A stretch of DNA of 64,000 nt from assembly GCF_000022485.1 (NCBI RefSeq), contig NC_012623.1, positions 930,001 through 994,000 of the forward strand. Reading direction: 5' to 3'. Positions 41,163-50,642 of the stretch are shown here, in pieces. The DNA is from Sulfolobus islandicus Y.N.15.51 (GTDB lineage Archaea; Thermoproteota; Thermoprotei_A; Sulfolobales; Sulfolobaceae). Each line of letters starts with the position of its first letter. Positions within the stretch are counted from its first letter, which is position 1. Position numbers and translations under genes: made by a program. Under the pieces are notes generated by a model, which worked only from the letters and a program-made list of their open reading frames with translations, searched no databases and was not told the origin of the DNA.

Positions 41163-42431
41163 TTATAAACTAATTTCTTGACCATTTTCCGGAATTATTA
41201 CTTCAACTCCAGTCTCTTGCTTTATTAAATCAGCCAATGACGTTTCGTTATCTGGAGAACCGTGAACTAGTACCGCCTTTTCCAAACCCTTAATCGATTT
41301 GACTATCTCTAGAAGTTGTCTTCTCCCAGCATGACTTGAAAAGTCAAAGATCTCCAATCTAGCCTTTAATAACCCAGAATACTCATCGAACTTACCCATT
41401 TCCAATAACCTCCTCCCCGGTGTGTTAATAGCTTGATAACTAACTAAGAATATCGCATTCTTACTACTTTCTGAAAGCTTTTTGAAGTAATAAACAGCTG
41501 GTCCACCCTTAAGCATTCCCGCACTGGCAACGATAACTCCTCTCTCCTTCCATGCTCTATGTCTATCCTCCCATCCCTTAACGTAATTGAAATTATCGTA
41601 AGCCTTCTTAAGTAAATCTGGTTTATTTAAAAACTCCCTAAAACCAAGCATTATCTCCGTTATCTCTCTAGACATTCCATCATAGTAAACTGGATAAGGG
41701 AAATCCCTTTCCGCCAATACAGACAACACTTCTTGGCTTCTCGCTAAACTAAAAGCCGGTACTAAGACAGTCCCACCACTCTCAACGACTTCTAAAACCT
41801 TCTCGTAGAACTCGTTCTCAACGTCTTTCCTATTAGGATGGTTAAATTTACCATAAGTCGACTCCATGACTAGAACATTTGCATTCCCTATACTCTCAAT
41901 TTCTGCTGGTTTCATCAATTTAGTCTCAGTTAAGTTAATGTCTCCGGTAAATGCTACTGCGCCTTTCTCTGATGATACCTTAATAATGGAACTTCCAGGT
42001 ATGTGGCCGGCATTATATAGTGAGACTTTCATACTATCAATTTCCGTCTCTTCCCCATATCCAATCGCCATGAAATTGTCCATGGTCTTCCTTACCTCAA
42101 CCCACTCGTAAGGTATTTTAGAACCGGAAAGCTTTAGGAAGTCCTTTAACATAACCTCAGTTATTATCCTAGTTGCCACAGTGCCGTAGACCTTAGTATT
42201 CAATGAGCCTATTTGATAGATTGGCAAAGCTCCTACATGGTCTAGGTGTGCATGAGATACGACAAAGCCCTTTACTCTATTAGGCACTTCCTGCAATGGA
42301 AAATTTGGATTATCCTTTTCATCAAAGTTCACTCCATAATCTAGTATGATACTGCTGTCGCTATTTCCGACCTCAATAGCAGACCTGCCTACCTCTCTTC
42401 CTCCACCTAATATTTTCAGAAAGTAATTCAT
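41163..42431 (-). CDS. aCPSF2-type beta-CASP metallo-beta-lactamase nuclease
   Basis: The 422-residue nuclease starts [20 protein letters not shown]. The open frame continues upstream only as antisense of the NAC gene, so the ATG at 42431 is chosen. Metal motifs are [11 protein letters not shown] (about residues 61-71), [18 protein letters not shown], and in the beta-CASP part SSHAGRRQ and VHGSPDNE. It lacks KH domains, as aCPSF2 does. Members act as 5'-3' exonucleases or endonucleases in RNA decay. It is divergent from NAC with 58 bases between starts. Confidence 0.92.
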   Translation of the reverse strand: MNYFLKILGGGREVGRSAIEVGNSDSSIILDYGVNFDEKDNPNFPLQEVPNRVKGFVVSHAHLDHVGALPIYQIGSLNTKVYGTVATRIITEVMLKDFLKLSGSKIPYEWVEVRKTMDNFMAIGYGEETEIDSMKVSLYNAGHIPGSSIIKVSSEKGAVAFTGDINLTETKLMKPAEIESIGNANVLVMESTYGKFNHPNRKDVENEFYEKVLEVVESGGTVLVPAFSLARSQEVLSVLAERDFPYPVYYDGMSREITEIMLGFREFLNKPDLLKKAYDNFNYVKGWEDRHRAWKERGVIVASAGMLKGGPAVYYFKKLSESSKNAIFLVSYQAINTPGRRLLEMGKFDEYSGLLKARLEIFDFSSHAGRRQLLEIVKSIKGLEKAVLVHGSPDNETSLADLIKQETGVEVIIPENGQEISL

Positions 42432-42489
42432 TTGTGAAATATTGTAACCGCAAACTATTAAGTTTACTTCTTCTTCAATAAAACTTGTA

Positions 42490-42840
42490 ATGGCAAAAAT
42501 TAAACCCTCAGACCTAAAGAAAATGGAAAGAATGGGAATAAAAACTGAACAAATAAACGCAATTAGAGTGATAATTGAGACTAATGAAAAGAATATAGTA
42601 ATTGAAAATCCCACTGTTACGAAAACAAACGTCATGGGCAATGAGGCAATTGTTATATTTGGAGGAGAAACTAGGGAAGAACAAAAACATAACCAAGTAG
42701 AGATAAAAGAAGAAGATGTCAAATTCGTCGCCGAGCAAACTGGTAAAAGCGAAAAGGAAGCGAGAGAGGCCTTAATTAAGGCAAATGGTGATATAGCAAA
42801 GGCAATTATGATTCTGCAAGGAGAGACTTCAAACCCTTAA
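42490..42840 (+). CDS. nac: Nascent polypeptide-associated complex protein (NAC alpha)
   Basis: The 116-residue archaeal NAC binds nascent chains at the ribosome. Residues 1-70 hold the NAC dimerisation core ([13 protein letters not shown]-like start, [12 protein letters not shown]). Residues 77-112 form a UBA domain ([20 protein letters not shown]). Its 3' end overlaps the convergent HTH gene by 35 bases. Confidence 0.95.
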   Translation: MAKIKPSDLKKMERMGIKTEQINAIRVIIETNEKNIVIENPTVTKTNVMGNEAIVIFGGETREEQKHNQVEIKEEDVKFVAEQTGKSEKEAREALIKANGDIAKAIMILQGETSNP

Positions 42841-43531
42841 TCAAATCCTCCTCAGTTGGCTTCGTAGAGACTATAATATTTATTCCTTCAACCTCACTTA
42901 GCATCAATGCTAAAGGATCTAGCTTAATTGGTCTGTGGAAAACAACTATTTGAGGCCTTATTGGGGCAACCTTAAGAGCTATCATTGGAGACCTACCGCT
43001 ACTTACCCTCGTGAAGACCACAACCCTATTCACCATCATGCTCAAAACTTGATAAAACTCCAAGCCGCTTAAGCTGAGAATAGCCCTAATACTATCAGTA
43101 ACAATATAACCATAAATCTTCTTATCAGCAACAAAAGAGTTTACAACAACACCGTCAACAGCCCTAATTAACTTATCTATGCCAATAGGAGAATTGAAAT
43201 CCCTCATATCAATAATGAAAGGAAAATTTATACCAAACATCTTAGCCAATTCTTTAATAACCTTATAACCCCTCCTGGCGTCTATAGAAATCAAAGCTAG
43301 CACATACCGCTTAATGAACTCACTACCAGCTTGCCTTCTCCCCCTCTCGTAATCTGCAATAACGGATTGCTTAATCCCCATCTCCCTAGCCAATTCGCCT
43401 TGAGAAACATTAAACATCTCTCTCCATTTCCTTAAAGATCCCGACACATCCTTACTCCAAACAATGTCTCCAGATATTCTCTTTCCAATGGTCTCTATTG
43501 CATAGGAGTCAAATAGTTCATCAACTGCCAT
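42806..43531 (-). CDS. XRE-type HTH transcription regulator
   Basis: The 241-residue protein has a central helix-turn-helix (about residues 38-68, [20 protein letters not shown] and [14 protein letters not shown]). Its C-terminal region of about 160 residues resembles the archaeal COG1709-type regulators. The ATG at 43531 is preferred over one at 43546. The target genes are unknown. It overlaps NAC tail to tail and starts just upstream of the oppositely oriented tRNA-Pro. Confidence 0.82.
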   Translation of the reverse strand: MAVDELFDSYAIETIGKRISGDIVWSKDVSGSLRKWREMFNVSQGELAREMGIKQSVIADYERGRRQAGSEFIKRYVLALISIDARRGYKVIKELAKMFGINFPFIIDMRDFNSPIGIDKLIRAVDGVVVNSFVADKKIYGYIVTDSIRAILSLSGLEFYQVLSMMVNRVVVFTRVSSGRSPMIALKVAPIRPQIVVFHRPIKLDPLALMLSEVEGINIIVSTKPTEEDLIKGLKSLLAES

Positions 43532-43567
43532 TAGTGTTATAAACACGCGTTATAATTTAAATAATAG

Positions 43568-43643
43568 GGGTCCGTGGTCTAGCCTGGACTAGGATGCGAC
43601 GTTCGGGTCGTCGTGGTCCCGGGTTCAAATCCCGGCGGACCCA
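43568..43643 (+). tRNA. tRNA-Pro(CGG)
   Basis: Seventy-six bases fold as a cloverleaf: acceptor GGGTCCG/CGGACCC, anticodon stem CGACG/CGTCG with loop TTCGGGT, T-arm CCGGG-TTCAAAT-CCCGG. The anticodon is CGG, decoding CCG. No intron is present and CCA is not encoded. Confidence 0.95.
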
Positions 43644-43761
43644 TACACAAGATGTAAAAAGTTTTTCCTTAAAAAAAGATACAAAACGGTCCGTCCGTGT
43701 AAGTTCCTCATGAGTAGTAGTAGCAGAGTATTGAATAAATTATTAAATACAACCCACTAGT

Positions 43762-44994
43762 TTAAATGTACTTCTTTATGATCTTTAACACAGCCTCAGC
43801 TACGTTATCCCAACTGGAATGTAACTTTAAAAACTCCATTAACTTATTTCCATTCATTATTTCTTCAATTTTACTCTCATTCATTTTATAGAATCTTAAA
43901 GCATTTTGCGCCATGCTTCCCTTATCGAACTCCTTAACTATACTAACGCTTTCTAAACCCCCATAAACGCTTTTAATTGCGGGAATACCATACGCAACAA
44001 CTGGAGTACCTAGAGCTAAGGACTCTAAGACTACTAGGGAAAAACCATCAACATGAGAAGGGTAAATAAGAACCTTAGCCCTTGACACAATTTCAGCTAA
44101 CTCCTCTCTCTTCACAAAACCCTTATACTCAACCTTCAAATCGTATTTTCTAACCTTAGACCAAAACCTCCTCTCGCTATACTTATCGAAAAACTTACCC
44201 ATTACAACTAACCTTATCCTATTACCACTCTTCTTTTCCATTATGCGTAAAATGTCTGGCAATTCGTGAAATCCCTTATCTTGATTCAACCGACTCCAGA
44301 ATATAACGTAATCCTCCTTTCCTTTGTTTCTATACTTCATGAGAAATGGGTCAAAAGCGTTACCAGGTTTTATAATTTCCCCTTCCAAGCCTGACTCAAT
44401 CAAAGGGGCTTCGCTAACACCAGCCAGAAAAGTTGGCTTATTACTTACCTCTTTTTTTAGTAATCTCTTATACAGAAATTTCACATACTCGTTATATAAG
44501 AACCTAGTGTGAAAACCTTTGCCAGTATACGGATTAACACCATAAAATTTCATTAACCTTCTCAAGTATCTTAAAGAATCGTTATAAAATGGGGGTTCAT
44601 GGAAAGTTATACCGTACTTTGTATTCCTAGCCAAGTAGAAAATGTCAAGCGATGTATGGTCTGGTTGATACAAAATATCAGCGTCAACCTTATAATCTTT
44701 AGAGAACTCCTTAGCGACCTTATCAGCGAATAAAAACCTCTTAATTTTACTAATCTTCTCCCTCTCTTCCAATATCTTATAAAACTCCTCAGCAATTCTT
44801 ATGCCTTGGCTTTCCAACTCCTTTGCCTTCTTTTTTACTACTTCCTTATCCCAAACTAGGACTGGGCTTGTAGGGTAGTAGATAATTTTGAAGTGATTTT
44901 TAAGCCTAATTGTAACCTCATAAGCATGAACTGAGCCTCCTCCCGCAAAGTATGGTGATAGAAATTTGTCGTAAACGATTCCAAGTGTAGTCAT
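43762..44994 (-). CDS. Glycosyltransferase family 4 protein
   Basis: The 410-residue GT-B enzyme has an N-terminal acceptor domain with AGGGSVHAYEVTIRL (residues 17-31). The nucleotide-sugar domain holds VIFWSRLNQDKGFHELPDIL and the E-x7-E type motif SHVDGFSLVVLESLALGTPV near residue 315. No membrane helix is apparent. Its position about 0.5 kb from slaA suggests, but does not prove, a role in N-glycan or S-layer glycosylation. Confidence 0.88.
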   Translation of the reverse strand: MTTLGIVYDKFLSPYFAGGGSVHAYEVTIRLKNHFKIIYYPTSPVLVWDKEVVKKKAKELESQGIRIAEEFYKILEEREKISKIKRFLFADKVAKEFSKDYKVDADILYQPDHTSLDIFYLARNTKYGITFHEPPFYNDSLRYLRRLMKFYGVNPYTGKGFHTRFLYNEYVKFLYKRLLKKEVSNKPTFLAGVSEAPLIESGLEGEIIKPGNAFDPFLMKYRNKGKEDYVIFWSRLNQDKGFHELPDILRIMEKKSGNRIRLVVMGKFFDKYSERRFWSKVRKYDLKVEYKGFVKREELAEIVSRAKVLIYPSHVDGFSLVVLESLALGTPVVAYGIPAIKSVYGGLESVSIVKEFDKGSMAQNALRFYKMNESKIEEIMNGNKLMEFLKLHSSWDNVAEAVLKIIKKYI

Positions 44995-45050
44995 TTTTCC
45001 TATCCAATCGCATAAACTTTATTTAGTCTAAATAAAAATTCTTAACCAGT

Positions 45051-45124
<74 letters not shown>

Positions 45125-45310
45125 CTGCGTTAGGGGGAACACCCCCTAAAACCCCCAATGTTATTTTTACAACCTTATCTAAAGGTCCTACGTAATGGTC
45201 CCTTCTGTTACCTTCATTATCCTTCTCTATCTTGTGAACATAATACTTCTTCCCTCTCTGACGAATCTTATATTGCCCGGCTGAGAAAACTCTATAAACC
45301 ATATTTAAAC

Positions 45311-45351
45311 TAGCCCCTTTTCGGTCATATAAGCTTTTAAGCACGGGGCTA
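45311..45351. promoter_or_regulatory. Inverted repeat enclosing the int(N) TATA box
   Basis: TAGCCCC at 45311-45317 and GGGGCTA at 45345-45351 form perfect 7-base arms around a spacer. The spacer holds the minus-strand CTTATATGA element (45325-45333), centred 27 bases upstream of the int(N) ATG. It could be an operator for the former integrase gene, or chance. Confidence 0.4.
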
Positions 45352-45455
45352 ATGCCCTACTCAGTAGTCGAGTTGAAAGGAAGTGGCGAAGATTCACAGT
45401 CCAAAAACGAATTTAACTCTGCTTATTTTGTGCTAAATTCAATCCGTATACAAAG

Positions 45456-45465
45456 CTTTATAAAG
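45456..45465 (+). promoter_or_regulatory. TATA box of slaA
   Basis: CTTTATAAAG is a near-consensus archaeal TATA element about 36 bases upstream of the slaA ATG, giving a short leader of roughly 10 bases. A GAGGT ribosome-binding site at 45489-45493 lies 3 bases before the start. A strong promoter is expected for the most abundant surface protein. Confidence 0.7.
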
Positions 45466-45496
45466 TATTTTTGCTTATTCCACTACCAGAGGTAGT

Positions 45497-48400
45497 ATGA
45501 ATAAAACCCTAGGTCTAATCTTAACCTCTGTATTCCTCCTATCTACTTTAGGCATAATAACTGGATTTATAATACCGACACAAGCTGCCAACTCTAATGA
45601 TGCGGCAATATATACAATACCTAGTACTACTAGTGTAACTAATACTTCTAATATAGTAATTAATCTATTCTTGAACTCTACATCAAACGCTACAATCGCT
45701 GCCCAAGCAACTGGGTTTAATTATGGTCTGGCAATTAACTATACTTTAAATGCAACACAGTTTACCTTAGTAGTACCAAACGGTAACTCTAATATAACAT
45801 ATGGACCAATAGTATTAGGTCCCAATGATTATGGAAAATATGGCTATTTTGACTTAGCTCACAATTCCGTAGTTCTATTATTAAATACCACTGGTTCTTC
45901 TAAAGAATTAGCATATAGTTATGAGCAAAGTATTGGTGTGACTCCTTCAGCAAGCTATAAGATTTATAACTATACCAATAGAAGCGTGTCGGTTAATCAA
46001 TATATGAATGAACTAAGCTTACCAAGTTTAATTTCCAAAGCGACTAGTGGAAAATATAATAGTCTAGCAAAATTACCAGCAGGTACTAAACTAGAATTTA
46101 CTTATGCAGGTGTCACTTACACTATAACCATATCCCCAACTGTGAAAATTGTGAAACTGGTAGGTACATTATTAAATCCATTGTACTACGCTAACTCAAA
46201 AATGCTGCCAGGTGTTAACTACGCAGTTGGTAGAAGTAATATAACCGTAGCTGTTTACGATAACTTCATTACAACTACAACTTCACCATTTAACTTTACC
46301 TTAACCTACTCCTCGTTAGCTCCAGCATTAATATACTGGTTTGTGATAGCTACTACAACATCTAACCATAGTGGTGTTCCCACGCCAACAGCCAACTTCC
46401 AAGCGCCACCGTTTAAAAAATACTTCAAATCAAATAGTACAATATTGTATTCTGCTGCGCCTACTAATAGTTCAATACTAATGTTCAATGGACAAATGAG
46501 CGTTACCGCAAATGAGAACGTAACGCTAACCTTACAGACCGGTACTAATATTTTCACGTCTCGAAACTTCAATGTAACACCACCAGGTAACTATACCTTC
46601 TTAGGCAGACTAGGTGTTGGATTTAATGCCTATATTTATCAAAACGGTAGCGCATCATTAGCTGCAAATATATTTAATGGTACCATAAACTTCCTCTTCA
46701 ATAGTACTTTACAGAAAGCCAGTTTTATTTTCTTCCTTGCTCCGATAGTTCCAATAAGCTTAAACGGTTCGACAGTGATCTATAACGGAGTATCCATAAA
46801 CACTGGCTTCCCGCAAGTAGTATTAATGTTCAACATAACTGGTAGTTTCACTAAGTCAGGAGATAACTATCTAATACACGGCTCAGTGAACGAAGCTCAA
46901 TTGTATCCATTGAATTCGAGTACTTTAGATAATTTAAATAATGCAACTAATGGTCAACAATTCGTAAATGACTTAATTTCAGCCTCTGTGAAGCCTTTAG
47001 TATATTACTCTAACTATGGTGAATCTACAACAACACTACCTGGAACATCACTATCCTTCACTGTCTTAATGCCATTAAAATTCATTGTTGAGACATTAGG
47101 CTATATATATCTAGTAATATTCCACATATGGGGTCCATCGACAACCGTAACTGTAACTGGTGTTGACTATAACAATATTTCAATTTTACTAGGTTCATTT
47201 AGAGCTTATATTGCACTTCCAAGCTTCTACACGGTACCTAAAACTCCATTAGTTGGTTTGACATGTGATAACATGTACACATTAGCACAAATAAGTGATG
47301 CAGGATCTGTATTACAGACTTCCACAGCCAATTCGAGTGCTAACAACGCTGCTGTTATGGGACCTTACGACTTAATGTTCAAAGCTGGTCTACATGTTAC
47401 CATTTATAATGGTACTAAGTCGATAAAGAATGGAAATGAAAAGGTAGGTCCACTACCCAATGCAACAACAGCTCCTATAACTACTACTGTTACACTAAAC
47501 GGACAGACTGTAGCGTTAACCTATAACTCTCCTCCAACTGGATATTATCCTGTTGACTTTAAGTTCGAGCCAGGGTTTGGTTACAACGTTACAACAAACG
47601 TTATATACAACACTTCAACTCCAACATATGTAATAACTGTATATATGCCATTAAAGTATATACTGAACACCAAGATTGTAATATCGTATGTAAGCCCAGA
47701 CTATGCAGCTTTCTACTACTATTTAAGCACTGGACAATATCAAACTAATAATGTAACCCTAACGTTTGCAAATGTTACTCCAGAATTAGTAATGCCACAA
47801 GTGTTCCCAGTCGGGAAACTATATATGCCATTCGGAATTTATGATCCATATTACGTATTCTACAGCAGTATAAGTATAGGCCCACAAAGTGGTGTAATCG
47901 AGGCCATTGAGAATGGATTCAATGTTGGAAATATTACTGCGATTACTGTACAGTTAAGCGGAATGAACGAGTCAATAGTATTGTCGCCATTAAATGTTAG
48001 TAAATTACTAGTATCACCTAACTTAGGCGAAGTATCTCAGTGCAGTCCATTATTTGAAACTACGTTATTCAACATATCTGCACTAGCTTCGCTATTAGGT
48101 CTACCAAATCCAGCAGCTTTGAATGGGAGTTACTTATACGTAACCTATCATGATGTTATTAGTGGAGCCTATGTGACAAACAAGACCTTGCTAGTAGTAG
48201 GTCAATTCTACGTAATGCCACCAACTACTCCAGGCTCAGTGGAATGGATATTAACTGCCAAATATGTTAACGCTACAACTGGTATTCCAGTTGAGATAAG
48301 CTATGCAGTAGTACAACAGCCAAGTGCTAAAGTACTTGACATAAATGCGGCTAACGCGAGTATTACACAAATACAAGTAACCGGCGTTAAGATAGTTAGC

Positions 48401-49201
48401 AAGTATGCTACTGTAACGGTTATGTACAACCCAAGTAATGCAAGTACTATAGTATACATGAACGGAATGTTTGTAGCGTCTTATGGTGGTAATCTAATAT
48501 CCACGCTATCACAGACTTCAACATATGGTGTCTATTATGGACCAGTGGTAAACTTATATGTAGCAGCTGGTTCATTAAGCAGTCCAAATGGAACAATGTA
48601 TATAATATTAGGATCTCATAAGGTTTCAGTGGGAACTGCTAATCTATACACCTATGCTGGATATCACTTCGGTCCATATACTGCTTTACCATTAGCGTCT
48701 AATGTAACATTCACTGTACAAGATCCAGTAACTAAAGCGACTGTAAGTGGGCAAACTACGTTAGGTGCATTTAACAACACCCCAATTAGGTTAGCTCCAT
48801 TAGGCGTGTCGATACCCCAGACAGCTCAATACAAGGTATTCTACTACTACAGTACCCCATTAGTCTTAAGTCCAACTAGTCAGTACATAGTGTTATCTGC
48901 GACAAGCGTTATACCCTATCCATATCCATTCTATATAGAAACTGTATCATTCTTAGGTTATAACGTAACTACTGGCACTCCAGTACCCGGTACTCCAGCA
49001 TTCCAGACAGTATACTCGCCATCCTTAGGTCCTGGTGTAGTGTTACAAGTACCAGTTCAATCATATCAGTTCATAAGCTTGTCAAGTCCAAGTGAGCCCC
49101 ATACAGTAGTAATGTTTGCAGTACCATTTGCTGGTGGTCCAGCAATATCTCTATACCCAACATTCTTAGTGTATACCAACGTGACGGCTGTTTCAAGTTA
49201 A
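45497..49201 (+). CDS. slaA: S-layer protein SlaA
   Basis: The 1234-residue protein forms the outer S-layer lattice. It begins MNKTLGLILTSVFLLSTLGI, a signal peptide with likely cleavage after IPTQA. The mature chain is rich in Thr, Ser, Asn and Tyr, with dozens of N-x-S/T sequons and only two or three Cys. The size, the signal peptide and the downstream slaB agree with Sulfolobus SlaA. No membrane anchor is present; it is held by SlaB. A T-rich tract directly after the stop probably terminates much of the transcript before slaB. Confidence 0.97.
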   Translation: MNKTLGLILTSVFLLSTLGIITGFIIPTQAANSNDAAIYTIPSTTSVTNTSNIVINLFLNSTSNATIAAQATGFNYGLAINYTLNATQFTLVVPNGNSNITYGPIVLGPNDYGKYGYFDLAHNSVVLLLNTTGSSKELAYSYEQSIGVTPSASYKIYNYTNRSVSVNQYMNELSLPSLISKATSGKYNSLAKLPAGTKLEFTYAGVTYTITISPTVKIVKLVGTLLNPLYYANSKMLPGVNYAVGRSNITVAVYDNFITTTTSPFNFTLTYSSLAPALIYWFVIATTTSNHSGVPTPTANFQAPPFKKYFKSNSTILYSAAPTNSSILMFNGQMSVTANENVTLTLQTGTNIFTSRNFNVTPPGNYTFLGRLGVGFNAYIYQNGSASLAANIFNGTINFLFNSTLQKASFIFFLAPIVPISLNGSTVIYNGVSINTGFPQVVLMFNITGSFTKSGDNYLIHGSVNEAQLYPLNSSTLDNLNNATNGQQFVNDLISASVKPLVYYSNYGESTTTLPGTSLSFTVLMPLKFIVETLGYIYLVIFHIWGPSTTVTVTGVDYNNISILLGSFRAYIALPSFYTVPKTPLVGLTCDNMYTLAQISDAGSVLQTSTANSSANNAAVMGPYDLMFKAGLHVTIYNGTKSIKNGNEKVGPLPNATTAPITTTVTLNGQTVALTYNSPPTGYYPVDFKFEPGFGYNVTTNVIYNTSTPTYVITVYMPLKYILNTKIVISYVSPDYAAFYYYLSTGQYQTNNVTLTFANVTPELVMPQVFPVGKLYMPFGIYDPYYVFYSSISIGPQSGVIEAIENGFNVGNITAITVQLSGMNESIVLSPLNVSKLLVSPNLGEVSQCSPLFETTLFNISALASLLGLPNPAALNGSYLYVTYHDVISGAYVTNKTLLVVGQFYVMPPTTPGSVEWILTAKYVNATTGIPVEISYAVVQQPSAKVLDINAANASITQIQVTGVKIVSKYATVTVMYNPSNASTIVYMNGMFVASYGGNLISTLSQTSTYGVYYGPVVNLYVAAGSLSSPNGTMYIILGSHKVSVGTANLYTYAGYHFGPYTALPLASNVTFTVQDPVTKATVSGQTTLGAFNNTPIRLAPLGVSIPQTAQYKVFYYYSTPLVLSPTSQYIVLSATSVIPYPYPFYIETVSFLGYNVTTGTPVPGTPAFQTVYSPSLGPGVVLQVPVQSYQFISLSSPSEPHTVVMFAVPFAGGPAISLYPTFLVYTNVTAVSS

Positions 49202-49204
49202 AAG

Positions 49205-49222
49205 GTTTTTATTTTTTTCTCT
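49205..49222 (+). terminator. T-rich terminator between slaA and slaB
   Basis: The stretch GGTTTTTATTTTTTTCTCTT follows the slaA stop by a few bases. Sulfolobus transcripts typically end in such pyrimidine-rich tracts. Partial read-through would let slaB be made at a lower level than slaA. Confidence 0.6.
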
Positions 49223-49249
49223 TTACCATATATTTGAGGTGAAATGGTT

Positions 49250-50437
49250 ATGAAAAAAACATTCGTTTTATCTACCTTGATATTAATTTCAGTTGTAGCA
49301 CTAGTGAGTACTGCAGTTTATACATCTGGTAACGTTACTTTTTATAGTCCTAGTGTAAATAATCAGATTTACTATGTTGGAAAATCAGTGACGATAGATG
49401 CAGTTGTTCCTACTCAATTTGCTGGGCAAGGTGCCGTCATAAATTTATTCTATCCTAATTCAACCTTAGCTGCAAGCATTCCTACCAAAGTTAATGCTTC
49501 GGGTGGAATTTACGTACCAAATGCGTATACATTCACTAATGTAATTGGAATTTGGCAGATTACCGTAGAAGTTGCTGGTGGTGTTGCCGTAGGTACTATT
49601 AATGTTAATGTTACAACTCCCGCAATAGCTCCAATAATATTAACTTTACAAAACTTGGCAATGTATGAAAATAGTTACCCACAGTTTATAGAATTGGCTA
49701 ACGGTATAATAACTTCAGTGGTAATGCAGAACGGAACTGTGAATGTTATGGGTTATGTGTATAATACAACTGTGGCTCCATTATCTGGGGCAAAAGTTTC
49801 CTTAACTCTTAATATACCAAGTGTCGGGACTGAGACATTCACTACCACTACCGCTGCGAATGGATCATTCATGCTGAGTTTCCAAGTTCCTCAATTGTCA
49901 ACCAGTTTAACTCTAATATCGTCTTACTTGATTAGTGGGAGCTTGACGATATCTTATGGTACCCATACTGTTACTTATAATGTATTTATAACTGCAATTC
50001 CAAACTATCTTAGTGTAATTAATGCTTTAAATACTCAAGTCAATACGTTAAAGGCTGAAATTTCATCATTAAATGCTACTATAACCAGCTTAAACAAGAG
50101 CTTAGCTAATGCAAATACGCAAATATCTACTTTACAGGGTGAGATTTCCAATTTGAATACTGAAATAGGAAAGTTGAATAGCACTGTAGGTTCGCTAAGT
50201 AATCAGCTTGCTTCACTATCTTCACAATATACTACTTTAAATAATCAAGTTACAGCACTAAATGCTAAGATTGGTAATTTGAGCACAAGTCTTAATAATT
50301 TAAGTGGAGAAGTTGCCAGCTTGAAGGGTACTGTTAGTAGTTTAACTACGGTAGCTTATGGTGGAATAATAGCTGGGATAATTGGTCTAATTGTTGCCAT
50401 AGTAGCAATAGTGCTAGTCATGAGGAGAATAAGTTAA
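49250..50437 (+). CDS. slaB: S-layer stalk protein SlaB
   Basis: The 395-residue protein anchors the SlaA lattice to the membrane. Residues 1-22 are a signal peptide (MKKTFVLSTLILISVVALVS). Two or three beta-sandwich-like domains follow to about residue 255. A long coiled coil spans about 262-362 (repeats such as LKAEISSLNATITSLNKSL), and one membrane helix (YGGIIAGIIGLIVAIVAIVL) ends in MRRIS. The GAGGTGA site at 49236-49242 fits the ATG at 49250 better than the one at 49244. It follows slaA by 48 bases. Confidence 0.96.
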   Translation: MKKTFVLSTLILISVVALVSTAVYTSGNVTFYSPSVNNQIYYVGKSVTIDAVVPTQFAGQGAVINLFYPNSTLAASIPTKVNASGGIYVPNAYTFTNVIGIWQITVEVAGGVAVGTINVNVTTPAIAPIILTLQNLAMYENSYPQFIELANGIITSVVMQNGTVNVMGYVYNTTVAPLSGAKVSLTLNIPSVGTETFTTTTAANGSFMLSFQVPQLSTSLTLISSYLISGSLTISYGTHTVTYNVFITAIPNYLSVINALNTQVNTLKAEISSLNATITSLNKSLANANTQISTLQGEISNLNTEIGKLNSTVGSLSNQLASLSSQYTTLNNQVTALNAKIGNLSTSLNNLSGEVASLKGTVSSLTTVAYGGIIAGIIGLIVAIVAIVLVMRRIS

Positions 50438-50445
50438 GTTAATTA

Positions 50446-50490
50446 TTTTTTTAAAAAGAAGGTTTTCTCTTTTTTCCCTTTTCTTTTTTT
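50446..50490 (+). terminator. T-rich terminator after slaB
   Basis: Several runs of 6-8 T separated by short C or A/G interruptions follow the slaB stop and precede the tRNA-Gly gene, the usual form of a crenarchaeal terminator. Confidence 0.6.
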
Positions 50491-50549
50491 AAGGAGCTAC
50501 TGGTTTGAAGAAAAAAATAAATACCTTCCCATTCTCATAATTATACAGT

Positions 50550-50631
<82 letters not shown>

Positions 50632-50642
50632 ATGTGGTGAAA

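Noticed and set aside
42432-42722. N-terminal extension of about 97 codons of the aCPSF2-type nuclease frame
   Set aside because: It is antisense to the NAC gene; the family starts at the [11 protein letters not shown] methionine at 42431.
43644-43761. Possible small RNA after tRNA-Pro
   Set aside because: I looked for C/D-box motifs and stable hairpins and found none convincing.
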